Counted from the first letter of the stretch, positions 27,882 through 35,795 are shown. The stretch is 42,435 bases of DNA from Eubacteriaceae bacterium (GCA_017551505.1 JAFZLL010000001.1:1-42435), one strand, 5' to 3'. Numbers and translations are program-made. Notes: generated from the sequence alone by a model not told the origin.

Positions 27882-28163
27882 ATGACTGACGAAGAGATGA
27901 GAACAGATAAAATGATAGCTTATTGCGGAGTTGACTGCTCTGAATGTGGTGACTACAAAAACAACAAATGCCCCTCCTGCAGGCTGTCGGAGTGGACGGA
28001 CGACGATATATGTATGCCGGTGAAATGCTGCATTGAAAAAGGTATAGAGTTTTGTTCGGAATGCGATGGGTTTCCATGCAAGGACATGAAGGATTTCTAT
28101 GAAGAGTCCGAGAGCCACAGAGAAGCTTTCACACGATTGATCGGGATGCGCAATAGGAAGTAA
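27882..28163 (+). CDS. DUF3795 cysteine-rich protein
   Basis: A 93-residue protein with the DUF3795 pattern: IAYCGVDCSECGDYKNNKC near residue 13, CPSC, then MPVKCCIEKGIEFCSECDGFPC. The many cysteines suggest a zinc or iron-sulfur site. Function is unknown. The start is uncertain: ATG at 27882 is used, an upstream TTG at 27849 and an ATG at 27897 are alternatives, and none has a strong ribosome site. Confidence 0.78.
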   Translation: MTDEEMRTDKMIAYCGVDCSECGDYKNNKCPSCRLSEWTDDDICMPVKCCIEKGIEFCSECDGFPCKDMKDFYEESESHREAFTRLIGMRNRK

Positions 28164-28239
28164 TTACCGAAGTCTATACAGAGGATACGGCCGAATACAA
28201 TTTGTCTGAGACATATGGTGATATCAGTAATACTCTCAA

Positions 28240-28746
28240 ATGATAATAAGGAAACGAGCCTGTAACGATTTGGATAAGAAGAAAACGCTGATCATTATCA
28301 ACGCAGCCCTGTACGTATTGTGGGCACTGTTTACTGCAGGATCTGTAGTTGCGGCTTACATTTCAGGTGCGGCTTACCGGGCTCAGGGACATCCTGAATT
28401 CTGGATATTCACGCAAGAAAGAACGATGGATTTATTTGGCATTTCTGCGCCGTTGCTCCTGGCTGCTATCGTCATGACAGTTATCTGCAGTGCAAAAGGG
28501 ACAAGCGATGGGAGTCAGGATATACCAATACATGATCAGGCTGTTATTAGCATATATAAAGCGAAACGTGAAGCCGTAAGCGATAAAACAGCTGAAGCAG
28601 CAAAGGATAGGAAGCTGCGCATCACACGGTTTGCGTTATTTGCTGTGGCTTTTACATTCGTAATAGCCGGTATATTGAACGGCAGCATGATGGACATGCT
28701 GAGGAAGGCTGTAAAAATCTGTACAGAGTGTATCGGACTTGGATAA
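28240..28746 (+). CDS. Membrane protein ending in a CXXC motif (CD1871A-like C-terminus)
   Basis: A 168-residue protein with three likely membrane helices (about 18-42, 66-85 and 131-148). A basic cytoplasmic loop (YKAKREAVSDKTAEAAKDRK) precedes the last helix. The end, MLRKAVKICTECIGLG, matches the short CXXC proteins (CD1871A type) found beside NapH-like ferredoxin genes in Clostridia, here carried on a longer membrane protein. The C-terminal cysteines may exchange electrons with or help assemble the partner, which is inference. The 3' end overlaps the next gene by 8 bases. The start lacks a clear ribosome site; the TTG near 28269 is an alternative. Confidence 0.7.
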   Translation: MIIRKRACNDLDKKKTLIIINAALYVLWALFTAGSVVAAYISGAAYRAQGHPEFWIFTQERTMDLFGISAPLLLAAIVMTVICSAKGTSDGSQDIPIHDQAVISIYKAKREAVSDKTAEAAKDRKLRITRFALFAVAFTFVIAGILNGSMMDMLRKAVKICTECIGLG

Positions 28747-29752
28747 CAAAGAGACTTCAAAGACATCGCTGTTTAAGAGCCTCCGTCCGGCAAAGAGGCG
28801 TCTGATCCAGCTTTATGCCGCATTGCTGTACAACGCCCATGTAAAGGGCTTCATAAAAGGGAACATATACACCGGCAAGTCCAAGGCGCTGTGTGTGCCT
28901 GGTCTTAACTGCTATTCGTGCCCGGCGGCCGTAGGTGCATGTCCGCTCGGCTCCCTACAGAACGCGCTGGCTGCTTCAGGCAATCGTGTGGGATTCTATG
29001 TGTTCGGCATCATAATGCTGTGGGGGCTCATGTTGGGAAGGACCGTCTGCGGATGGCTCTGTCCAATGGGACTTATACAGGAGCTGCTGCATGAGATTCC
29101 GACACCGAAGATCAGGAAGAGCCGTGCGACATATTACCTTTCATATCTGAAGTATTTAATCCTTGCGTGGTTTGCAGTAGCCGTGCCTTTGTGGTACGGG
29201 CTGAAACACGGGATGTCGGTACCCGCATTCTGCAAGTACATATGCCCGGCAGGAACTCTTCAAGGGGCTATGGGCCTGCTGGCCAATCCGAACAACGCGG
29301 GCTTGTTCAGGATGCTGGGGCTGCTGTTCACCGGCAAATTCGCGATAATGATGATCGCATGTCTTGCGTGTATTTTCTGTTATCGGTCATTTTGCCGTTT
29401 CATCTGCCCGCTTGGCGCTATCTACGGTATGTTCAACAAACTCGCACTTGTCGGTGTCAGAATAGACATGGACCGCTGTACGCACTGCGGAGCATGTGCG
29501 ATGCACTGCAAAATGGATGTGAGGCATGTCGGAGATCATGAATGCATAAACTGCGTGAAATGCATCGAGATATGTAAACATGATGCAATCTCGCTCAAGG
29601 CAGGAAAGATCCTGCTGAAGGCTCCTGCAGACGACTGCCGTTATGACAAGCCCGATTCGCTGACCAGGCGTTCCGGAGCGCTTCGTCTTGCAAGGGGAGC
29701 AGCTATCGCGGTCCTGGTCTTGGCACTGTTGTGGTACAACGTTCATAATTGA
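28739..29752 (+). CDS. NapH/NosR-like membrane 4Fe-4S protein
   Basis: A 337-residue membrane ferredoxin protein. N-terminal cysteine motifs NCYSCPAAVGACPLG and CGWLCPMG are followed by paired KYICPAGTLQG and RFICPLGAIYG, each at a membrane-helix end as in NapH/MauN/NosR. Two [4Fe-4S] ferredoxin motifs then follow: CTHCGACAMHC and CINCVKCIEIC. Such proteins carry electrons across or along the membrane from quinones or flavins to a reductase; no reductase gene is adjacent. The TTG start lies within the end of the CXXC gene, giving tight coupling. The reading frame stays open for 46 codons after its TGA. Confidence 0.87.
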   Translation: MDNKETSKTSLFKSLRPAKRRLIQLYAALLYNAHVKGFIKGNIYTGKSKALCVPGLNCYSCPAAVGACPLGSLQNALAASGNRVGFYVFGIIMLWGLMLGRTVCGWLCPMGLIQELLHEIPTPKIRKSRATYYLSYLKYLILAWFAVAVPLWYGLKHGMSVPAFCKYICPAGTLQGAMGLLANPNNAGLFRMLGLLFTGKFAIMMIACLACIFCYRSFCRFICPLGAIYGMFNKLALVGVRIDMDRCTHCGACAMHCKMDVRHVGDHECINCVKCIEICKHDAISLKAGKILLKAPADDCRYDKPDSLTRRSGALRLARGAAIAVLVLALLWYNVHN

Positions 29753-29907
29753 GGCGTAAAGGCAGAGATCAACGGTAATAACGAGGTAAAAGTCTGGGAT
29801 TGCGATCAGCCTGTAGTATACCTGCTCGATTACACGATAGAATGCATGGATATAACATCCAACAGATCTGATCAGAATCCTATTGGTATTATTTGAAGGA
29901 AAAAAAA

Positions 29908-30564
29908 GTGAGAACAATAGAAACAAATGGCATAACGTATCTGGAACTCATCCCTTATGGAACCGATGAATGGTACTACGGGATTAGTTACGAACATGGC
30001 GACCTGTATGAAGCCGAGGAAGTATTTAGGGAAGGACATGATGTAGAAGGCAGGACCCTCGTCCTTATCCATTATCCTGACGGAGAAGTGTACAGGCCCG
30101 TTCCAAAAACACCGGGTGTCTATCCTGGCGAACCGGTATATTATAACAGCAGCATCTACATACTTAATGTTGATTTCCCAAATGACCTTATCCAGATCCT
30201 GAGGTTCGACTGTTACAGTCACGAGAACGAGATTATTGAAAAACTGCCTCTGAGCAGCGTAAAGAACTGTTACAATCTTCAGCTTAATACAGCACCGCTT
30301 ACATTGACAAGACAATGTGTGGGTACGAATGAGTTCGAGATCATCTGGCCTGAGAAGATCCAACTGGATATGGGCGATCACGACAGTTTTTATCTTAGAG
30401 ACGGCGATAAACTGTATTTCAGCAGATGGTATGAAGAAGGAGATGACCAGGATTACAGATACTGGGAGGAGACGATAGTCCGTGATTTCGAAGGAAAGAT
30501 TATCGAAGTATATCCCGGAGACGTAAGGAAGATGCCGAATGGGGAGATGTGGAATATAAAATAA
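29908..30564 (+). CDS. Hypothetical acidic protein
   Basis: A protein of about 218 residues with no membrane segment or signal peptide. It is rich in Tyr, Glu and Asp and in short beta-prone stretches (TYLELIPYGTDEWYYGISYE, GRTLVLIHYPDGEVYRP, RDGDKLYFSRWYEEGDDQ). I recognise no family. GTG at 29908 is preferred, because AAGGA lies about 8 bases before it; TTG at 29893 is the longer alternative. It runs directly into the next gene, whose ATG follows its stop, so the two form a pair. Confidence 0.65.
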   Translation: MRTIETNGITYLELIPYGTDEWYYGISYEHGDLYEAEEVFREGHDVEGRTLVLIHYPDGEVYRPVPKTPGVYPGEPVYYNSSIYILNVDFPNDLIQILRFDCYSHENEIIEKLPLSSVKNCYNLQLNTAPLTLTRQCVGTNEFEIIWPEKIQLDMGDHDSFYLRDGDKLYFSRWYEEGDDQDYRYWEETIVRDFEGKIIEVYPGDVRKMPNGEMWNIK

Positions 30565-30966
30565 ATGAAAAAGATACTTACACTAATAAAAAAGTACTGG
30601 TGCATTACGCTGGCAGCAATAGTATTCATATGGACATTGATCGAGTGGATATTATCACGTGGTGATACAGATATCCTGTGGATGAGCATCTTGAACTACG
30701 GACTGCTGTTTCCGATCTGCGGGATCATACTCGGAATTCATTACGGGAGAAGTGGATCGAACCTGAAATGGATCGTTCCATTTTGCGCGTTTATTGTCGT
30801 TATGATCCATGACATTTCAGTAGGATATATCCTATTTAAAAAAGTCGAATTTGATCCCGGACAGATCCCGATGTATCTGGTCACAGCGGTACCGTGTGCA
30901 GTATCTGAGATAATAACCCATTTAATCGCTGCTTATTTTAGAAAACGTAAACAGAACCGGCAATAA
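30565..30966 (+). CDS. Small four-helix membrane protein
   Basis: A 133-residue protein with four hydrophobic segments (about 12-30, 41-58, 68-87 and 101-122) and a basic end (YFRKRKQNRQ). No family is recognised. It starts at the base after the preceding stop codon, which suggests translational coupling with the acidic protein and perhaps a membrane anchor or partner role. The 400 bases after it hold no ordinary gene, only hairpins, a small ORF and the rtcB leader. Confidence 0.68.
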   Translation: MKKILTLIKKYWCITLAAIVFIWTLIEWILSRGDTDILWMSILNYGLLFPICGIILGIHYGRSGSNLKWIVPFCAFIVVMIHDISVGYILFKKVEFDPGQIPMYLVTAVPCAVSEIITHLIAAYFRKRKQNRQ

Positions 30967-31092
30967 TTGGATGACCATATCAGATCCGAATACCTTATTC
31001 ACGGATCGCATTTTGCGAAAAAATGCGCCGCATTCAGCTGTTTCATGTATTATTATCATGCTGTATGCGCAGAAATTTAACTGCAAAGTTGA

Positions 31093-31121
31093 TTTACTGC
31101 CATTCCCAGATGTGCTATACT
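31093..31121 (+). promoter_or_regulatory. Promoter of the rtcB leader
   Basis: TTTACT (31093-31098) and TATACT (31116-31121) are separated by 17 bases, with TG two bases before the -10 box. Transcription would start near 31128, about 250 bases before rtcB. Confidence 0.6.
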
Positions 31122-31167
31122 CGTCTGGAAAAGAATAAAGCAAAAAATACTAAGAGGAACGTAATAA

Positions 31168-31290
31168 ATGCTTTGTTTTAATTACATCCAGGAAACCACG
31201 CATATAGACGCAAAATTCCCAAACCCAGAATTGGGACATTATTTGGTGCGCAATAACGAGGCAGGCGTAGAGTTTAAAATGCATCTATAG
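31168..31290 (+). CDS. Small ORF in the rtcB leader (40 residues)
   Basis: An ATG at 31168 with AGAGGA 9 bases ahead opens a 40-codon frame ending in TAG at 31290. The peptide starts MLCFNYIQETTHIDAK and has no recognised relative. Its frame covers the two leader segments that can form the anti-antiterminator and antiterminator helices, so translation could decide which structure forms. It could also be a remnant. Confidence 0.45.
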   Translation: MLCFNYIQETTHIDAKFPNPELGHYLVRNNEAGVEFKMHL

Positions 31291-31360
31291 ATAAATAGCT
31301 GCACATATAGGAAAAGAAACCATTACCGCTTGTCTCACGTAGGATGGGACAAGCTTTTTT
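31217..31360 (+). promoter_or_regulatory. Attenuator-like leader with terminator in front of rtcB
   Basis: GCTTGTCTCA (31328-31337) and TGGGACAAGC (31345-31354) form a 10-bp stem followed by six T (31355-31360), an intrinsic terminator ending 5 bases before the rtcB ribosome site. An upstream TGGGACA (31232-31238) duplicates the terminator's 3' arm and can pair with TGTCTCA (31331-31337). TCCCAA (31217-31222) can in turn pair with TTGGGA (31231-31236). The three helices exclude each other stepwise. No effector is evident. Confidence 0.6.
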
Positions 31361-31376
31361 AATTCGGAGGATCATT

Positions 31377-32576
31377 ATGTTAGAGATCAAAGGGAAAGTA
31401 AATACTGCAATATGTTTTGCAAAGGTAATCGAAGATGAGGCTATCGACCAGATTCGCAGGATGTGCGATACTGAAATGACAAGAGGAAACCGGATCAGGA
31501 TCATGCCTGACGTTCATTCCGGTAAAGGATGCACTATAGGGACGACAATGACGATCACAGATAAAGCGGTCCCGAACTTAGTAGGGGTGGATATCGGCTG
31601 CGGAATGTACACAGTCAAACTTGGCAGAACGGAAATCGATTTCAGTAAGATGGACGAAGCCTGCCATATAATACCGTCCGGATTTAACACATGGGATAGT
31701 GTGAAGTGGCCTTTCGATCTGACAGAGCTTAGATGTTACAGAGAACTTAAGAGGACCAGGAGACTGAACAGATCGCTCGGAACGCTTGGCGGAGGCAACC
31801 ACTTCATAGAAATCGATATCAGTGAGGATGGTACAAAGTATCTTGTCGTTCATTCAGGTTCAAGAAACCTTGGAAATCAGGTGGCCGAATACTATCAGAA
31901 GCTGGCAATCGATTTAAATCACGGTAAAGAGGAGTATTTTGTCAAACGCGATCAGATCATCGAGGAGTACAAGGCCGCAGGAAGAAGAAATGAGATCGAA
32001 GCCGCTCTTAAGGCTCTCAAATGGGAGAAGAAGAATACAGATCTTCCGGATGATCTTTGCTATCTGTACGGCAAATATCTCGAGGATTACCTCCATGATA
32101 TCGAGATCTGCCAGAATTTTGCCAGATTGAACAGAGAGAAGATGGCTGAGATCATACTTGACCATCTGAAGCTTGAAGCACTGGATGAATTCCATACGAT
32201 ACATAACTATATAGATACAAACGAGATGATCCTTAGAAAGGGTGCCATAGCAGCTCACAAAGGCGAGCTGGTACTGATCCCTATCAACATGAGAGACGGA
32301 TCTGTGCTGGCTTATGGCAAAGGCAATCCTGACTGGAACTTCTCCGCGCCGCATGGAGCCGGCCGTATCATGTCAAGGACCAGAGCCAGAGATGTTATCA
32401 GTATGGAAGAATACAGAAAGGCAATGGAAGGTATCTATACTACATCGGTCAATACTCACACTGTGGACGAGGCTCCGATGGCATATAAGCCTATCGAAGA
32501 CATCATCAGTGTCATCGGTGATTCAGTTGACATAATAGATGTTTTAAAACCGATTTATAATTTTAAGGCAAATTAG
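31377..32576 (+). CDS. rtcB: RtcB-family RNA ligase
   Basis: A 399-residue enzyme that joins RNA 2',3'-cyclic phosphate or 3'-phosphate ends to 5'-OH ends using GTP and Mn2+. Motifs seen: MPDVHSGKGCTIGTTMT near residue 43, VGVDIGCGM near 73 (metal-binding Asp and Cys), GGGNHFIEID near 140, VHSGSRNLG near 160, and APHGAGRIMSR near 325, whose His is the guanylylated residue. At about 400 residues it is close to E. coli RtcB and shorter than archaeal forms. The ATG at 31377 has GGAGG 6 bases ahead. No archease, RtcA or PrfH gene is adjacent. The genes facing it encode a vWA and a macro-domain protein. Confidence 0.95.
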   Translation: MLEIKGKVNTAICFAKVIEDEAIDQIRRMCDTEMTRGNRIRIMPDVHSGKGCTIGTTMTITDKAVPNLVGVDIGCGMYTVKLGRTEIDFSKMDEACHIIPSGFNTWDSVKWPFDLTELRCYRELKRTRRLNRSLGTLGGGNHFIEIDISEDGTKYLVVHSGSRNLGNQVAEYYQKLAIDLNHGKEEYFVKRDQIIEEYKAAGRRNEIEAALKALKWEKKNTDLPDDLCYLYGKYLEDYLHDIEICQNFARLNREKMAEIILDHLKLEALDEFHTIHNYIDTNEMILRKGAIAAHKGELVLIPINMRDGSVLAYGKGNPDWNFSAPHGAGRIMSRTRARDVISMEEYRKAMEGIYTTSVNTHTVDEAPMAYKPIEDIISVIGDSVDIIDVLKPIYNFKAN

Positions 32577-32587
32577 TCCGTGAATAC

Positions 32588-32612
32588 CTTTCCGGTCTAT
32601 TAAGCCGGAAAG
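32588..32612. repeat. Inverted repeat just after rtcB
   Basis: CTTTCCGG (32588-32595) and CCGGAAAG (32605-32612) form an 8-bp stem around 9 bases, with no T-run. It may stabilise the rtcB mRNA 3' end. Confidence 0.5.
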
Positions 32613-32624
32613 AATGAACACACA

Positions 32625-32901
32625 ATGAACGTTATAGAAGTCGACAACTCGGCGATTCCGTTGGTCGACCTTGCAGCGACAGGGTACAATTATCAAAAAT
32701 CTCAGGATATCTGCGGGTATATCTGTAAAGAATCTTCAAAACATCTCAGGATTCACCAACCTTCAGTCAATCTGCGAACGGCAGAATTGTGACAGCATGC
32801 CTTCAATCGACAATCTTATTATTCCTGCAACCGTGCTCGTGGTCACTGTCGATGAGATTATCGTTATCAAGTACGATGCTCATTGTGACGATGAGCTATA
32901 A
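32625..32901 (+). pseudogene. Frameshifted XRE-family regulator
   Basis: The ATG at 32625 opens MNVIEVDNSAIPLVDLAATG, then the frame moves by one base near 32686 and continues IIKNLRISAGISVKNLQNISGFTNLQSI through SMPSIDNLIIP to VTVDEIIVI. Together these make the usual XRE domain whose family reads xATGxNIKxLRxxAGxSVxDLQxxFGF. The normal IYKWQ motif has decayed to ICERQ. One frameshift and several replaced residues indicate a dead gene. A full-length family member is about 75-80 residues, so nearly all of it is still present. Confidence 0.72.
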
Positions 32902-32958
32902 TCTCATTAGTATAAAACGCGATGATTATTAGTATTAGGTCATATTAAACTCGATTAA

Positions 32959-32988
32959 CTTTAAGAATACATTTATGTATTCTTAAAG
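32959..32988. repeat. 13-bp perfect inverted repeat
   Basis: CTTTAAGAATACA (32959-32971) pairs with TGTATTCTTAAAG (32976-32988) around TTTA. Its last two bases are the first two bases of the next hairpin. Confidence 0.8.
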
Positions 32989-33015
32989 AGACCAGTCGTT
33001 AAGACTGGTCTCTTT
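32987..33015. terminator. Terminator between rtcB side and vWA gene
   Basis: AGAGACCAGTC (32987-32997) pairs with GACTGGTCTCT (33003-33013) around GTTAA and runs into TTTC. On the minus strand TTTAAG follows, so it may serve both sides. Confidence 0.82.
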
Positions 33016-33125
33016 CTAATTTTGGTCGGATATACATATTGCTTTTGTCAGGATGTTTATGGAAGGCATTAATAAAGTTGTGCCCAATGTAAACTGAATA
33101 AGAAAAGTTTTGCTGAATAGTGGCC

Positions 33126-33767
33126 TTACTTCCTGGATTCGTAATCTTCGTCGATCTCGTCCCTCCACGCTTCCTCCATGACTGATTCCGTACGGAAGGA
33201 TGAGAGGGCTTTGCCAAGAGCGTGGAAGTTTTTCTGTACGCCTATACTGTCAGCATGATAGTTAACAGCCCGGTTAGACGCGATTCCGAACCTTCCGGCA
33301 GTCTCCTCAGCATCAATATTGGCTCCAAGGAATATGAATTCCCAGCCTTTTTCCTTCATTTGGCTGATCTTGTTTTTTATATCTCTGACAGAATACTCCC
33401 GGCTGGCATTTTCCTCTCCGTCAGTGATGATGACGAACATCACCTTTTCAGCACGATAGTCTTCAGCGGTATGTTCCTGCGCCGAAGATATTTTATTGAT
33501 CGTGATCCCTACGGCGTCATATAAGGCAGTTGTTCCGCCAACGTAGTATTCCTTCGTCGTTATAGGGCTGACGGCCCTGATATCGATACGGTCATGCAGA
33601 AGGGTATAATTGTTGTCGAAAAGCACGGTTGTAATAAAGCACTCTCCGTCTATTTCCTTCTGTTTTGAAAGCATCGAATTGTATCCGCCGATCGTATCGC
33701 TTTCCAGCCCGCCCATCGATCCGCTCTTATCCAGTATAAATACAAGCTCAGTAAGTCCTTTTTTCAT
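33126..33767 (-). CDS. von Willebrand factor A (vWA) domain protein
   Basis: A 213-residue soluble vWA protein. The metal-ion adhesion site is complete: FILDKSGSM near residue 10 (DxSxS), the Thr in GGTTALYDAV near 78, and the Asp in VIITDGEENAS near 112. This is close to TerY-like vWA proteins. They usually bind partner proteins through Mg2+ and are found in stress and RNA-repair gene groups. AAGGAGA precedes the ATG. It lies 80 bases downstream of the macro-domain gene on the same strand and is probably co-transcribed with it; rtcB faces it across a terminator. Confidence 0.88.
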   Translation of the reverse strand: MKKGLTELVFILDKSGSMGGLESDTIGGYNSMLSKQKEIDGECFITTVLFDNNYTLLHDRIDIRAVSPITTKEYYVGGTTALYDAVGITINKISSAQEHTAEDYRAEKVMFVIITDGEENASREYSVRDIKNKISQMKEKGWEFIFLGANIDAEETAGRFGIASNRAVNYHADSIGVQKNFHALGKALSSFRTESVMEEAWRDEIDEDYESRK

Positions 33768-33847
33768 TTGTTATCTCCTTTTGTTTTAATTACAGGGAGA
33801 TAATAGGACAATTTCATATATGCGTGGTCGCATTGAAAGCGACATTT

Positions 33848-34906
33848 TTAGCTGCCGAGAAGCGGCTGGTCGTATTTGAAGAGGACTTCATTTATCTGGA
33901 ATATGTCGTACAGTCCGTTTTCGATGAAGTATTGTACGATGACATCGAATTTCCTGGAGTGCGAAAGTGCATAGCCGGCTTTTTCGAGAAGAGCTGACGC
34001 TTCATCCAAATTGAGCTCCAGCGCTATTATCAAAGCCAGTACAGTGCGTTTGCTCGGTGTGTAGCCATCCTGTGTCCTGATCTTGGAAAACAACCGTCTG
34101 TCGATATTCGCTTTCTTATATACATCTGAGTCCTTAAGGCCTTTAGTATCGATGATCCTCAGAAGCGAATCACTGAACGGCTCATCCATTCTGTTGAATA
34201 GCTCATTGCCGATATCTTCCTGTTCCTCAAGAGCCGCCTCACATAGAGCCTCGCAATCATCTATCCTTTGATGCTTTCCGGAGAAGGGGATACTTGCTTT
34301 CTGGGAGAACCGTGAGCATGCATTGTCACTGAACATAAATGACTGTGATGCGCCTGCCATACCGTCAACAGGCTCGATGCCGCTTAAGCAATTGTCCAGT
34401 TCCGTCTTAAGATCGCTCTCGATTGGGAACGAATCTAGGCTGCGGAACACTAAAACGACATCAATGTCGCTTGAAGTTTCATTGAGATAATCCCTGACGG
34501 CTTTCACCGCTATGTCCAACGCTTTCTGTTTCGGATAGCCGAATATCCCGGCAGAGAGCAACGGGAAGGATATACTCTCGCAGCCGTTCTGTTCAGCAAG
34601 TCTTAACGAGTTTATGTATGCGCTGTAAAGCTGCTTTTCACAAATGTCATCCTTGTCAGCCTCATAAACCGGACCGACAGCGTGGATGATGTGTTTTGCA
34701 CATGTGTTGAAGCCTGGGGTTATCACTGCATCTCCTGTCTCCACAGGTGTCAGTCTTCTACAGGCTTCTGTTAATTCACTGATCCCTGCTTCTCTGAATA
34801 TCGCACCGCAGACTCCGCCTCCCATTGCGAGCGATTGCTTCGCAGCGTTGACGATGGCATGCGTTTTCTGTTTGGCGATATCACCGAGCTTGAAATTCAA
34901 AGACAT
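33848..34906 (-). CDS. Macro-domain (ADP-ribose-binding) protein with C-terminal helical/HTH-like domain
   Basis: A 352-residue protein. Residues 1-165 form a macro domain: GDIAKQKTHAIVNAAKQSL, then MGGGVCGAIFREAG (ADP-ribose loop) and SISFPLLSAGIFGYPKQKA. Macro domains bind or hydrolyse ADP-ribose attached to proteins or nucleic acids. After a linker, residues about 240-350 form a helical domain with FSKIRTQDGYTPSKRTVLALIIALEL, resembling an XRE-like fold (two conserved blocks, SKIR..YTPSKRT and LDEASALLEKAGYALS). It may bind nucleic acid or regulate the macro domain. GTGAGG precedes the ATG. The next gene on the strand is the vWA gene. Confidence 0.87.
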   Translation of the reverse strand: MSLNFKLGDIAKQKTHAIVNAAKQSLAMGGGVCGAIFREAGISELTEACRRLTPVETGDAVITPGFNTCAKHIIHAVGPVYEADKDDICEKQLYSAYINSLRLAEQNGCESISFPLLSAGIFGYPKQKALDIAVKAVRDYLNETSSDIDVVLVFRSLDSFPIESDLKTELDNCLSGIEPVDGMAGASQSFMFSDNACSRFSQKASIPFSGKHQRIDDCEALCEAALEEQEDIGNELFNRMDEPFSDSLLRIIDTKGLKDSDVYKKANIDRRLFSKIRTQDGYTPSKRTVLALIIALELNLDEASALLEKAGYALSHSRKFDVIVQYFIENGLYDIFQINEVLFKYDQPLLGS

Positions 34907-34980
34907 AGAACGACCTCACTGTATTCGTAAAATGGTGCTTTGCAGCATAAGGATGCGGAAGCGATAAATGCTCAATGTCA

Positions 34981-35490
34981 TTATTTCAACAGATCCTCGA
35001 CCTTGTTTGCCCATTCTTCATAGCTCATTGATCCGATGACTGTTTCACCGACGACTTCTCCTTTGTTATTGATGAAAACAGAAGTAGGAACATAGCCTGT
35101 CTGGAACTTGTCGAAAGCTTCTGTATATTTGAGGATCAGATATGTTGTTCCGGCTTCATCAAGCACAGAATCGACATCGTTCTCCATATCAAATGAGGAA
35201 TATACACCGATGATATTCAATCCTTTTTCTTTATATTCTTCATATACCTTTTCCAGATCAGGCATCTCTCCGACGCACGGAGGACACCATGGCTCCCAGA
35301 AATTGATTAGAGTCAGCTTGCTCTCTGCAAAAATGTTTTGATCATAGGTATTTCCGTTTCTATCATAAGTTTCGAAAACCACGTCACCTTCAATATTATT
35401 TACAGGCGGGTCATTGTTTTCAGTTTTTTTGCAGGCAATAAGTACTGTAGCCATACTTATGCACAGAATCAGTATTAATAGTTTCTTCAT
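34981..35490 (-). CDS. TlpA-like thioredoxin-fold lipoprotein
   Basis: A 169-residue secreted lipoprotein. The signal peptide MKKLLILILCISMATVLIAC ends in a lipobox (LIAC), with the Cys to be lipidated. The thioredoxin domain carries NFWEPWCPPCVGEMPDLEKV with CPPC as redox site, and VPTSVFINNKGEVV with the cis-Pro. Such proteins reduce or isomerise disulfides outside the membrane. The second of two close ATGs is chosen: AGGAGG lies 6 bases before 35490 and only 0-1 base before the ATG at 35496. It is unlinked to the macro/vWA pair by function. Confidence 0.88.
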   Translation of the reverse strand: MKKLLILILCISMATVLIACKKTENNDPPVNNIEGDVVFETYDRNGNTYDQNIFAESKLTLINFWEPWCPPCVGEMPDLEKVYEEYKEKGLNIIGVYSSFDMENDVDSVLDEAGTTYLILKYTEAFDKFQTGYVPTSVFINNKGEVVGETVIGSMSYEEWANKVEDLLK

Positions 35491-35518
35491 AATCATTCCT
35501 CCTTAATCGGATAATCTA

Positions 35519-35795
35519 TTATAACAGGTTAAAGAGCTTCTGTGAAAAGGGTGTCGTAATATACTCAAGTGAAAGGTTTTGATAGAAAATATCCAACTCA
35601 TTCATGTTATCAAAGTCGTCTTTTACACTTTTGGGGGCTTTGTTGAAATCGATCAAGATGTATGAGCGATACTGTTCGAGCCCGAACTTCTCTGCAATTG
35701 TGGATTTACCGACGCGTCTGGCTCCCTCAATCAGCAAGGCTTTTTTTCCCTTAAGTTTCCTGTTTCCATTTCAGAAGGTCTTGATAAAGCTTCAT
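35519..35795 (-). pseudogene. 5' fragment of an AAA ATPase (DUF4143/AAA_14 type), frameshifted and truncated
   Basis: From the ATG at 35795 (GGAGAT ahead) the frame reads MKLYQDLLKWKQ, then a one-base shift near 35757 leads to KGKKALLIEGARRVGKSTIAEKFG, the start of an AAA_14 ATPase with its Walker A (GARRVGKST). Translation stops at 35519, after about 85 of the expected 400 or more residues. It is dead on two counts. These ATPases often occur singly in gut Firmicutes and are of unknown role. Confidence 0.75.
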
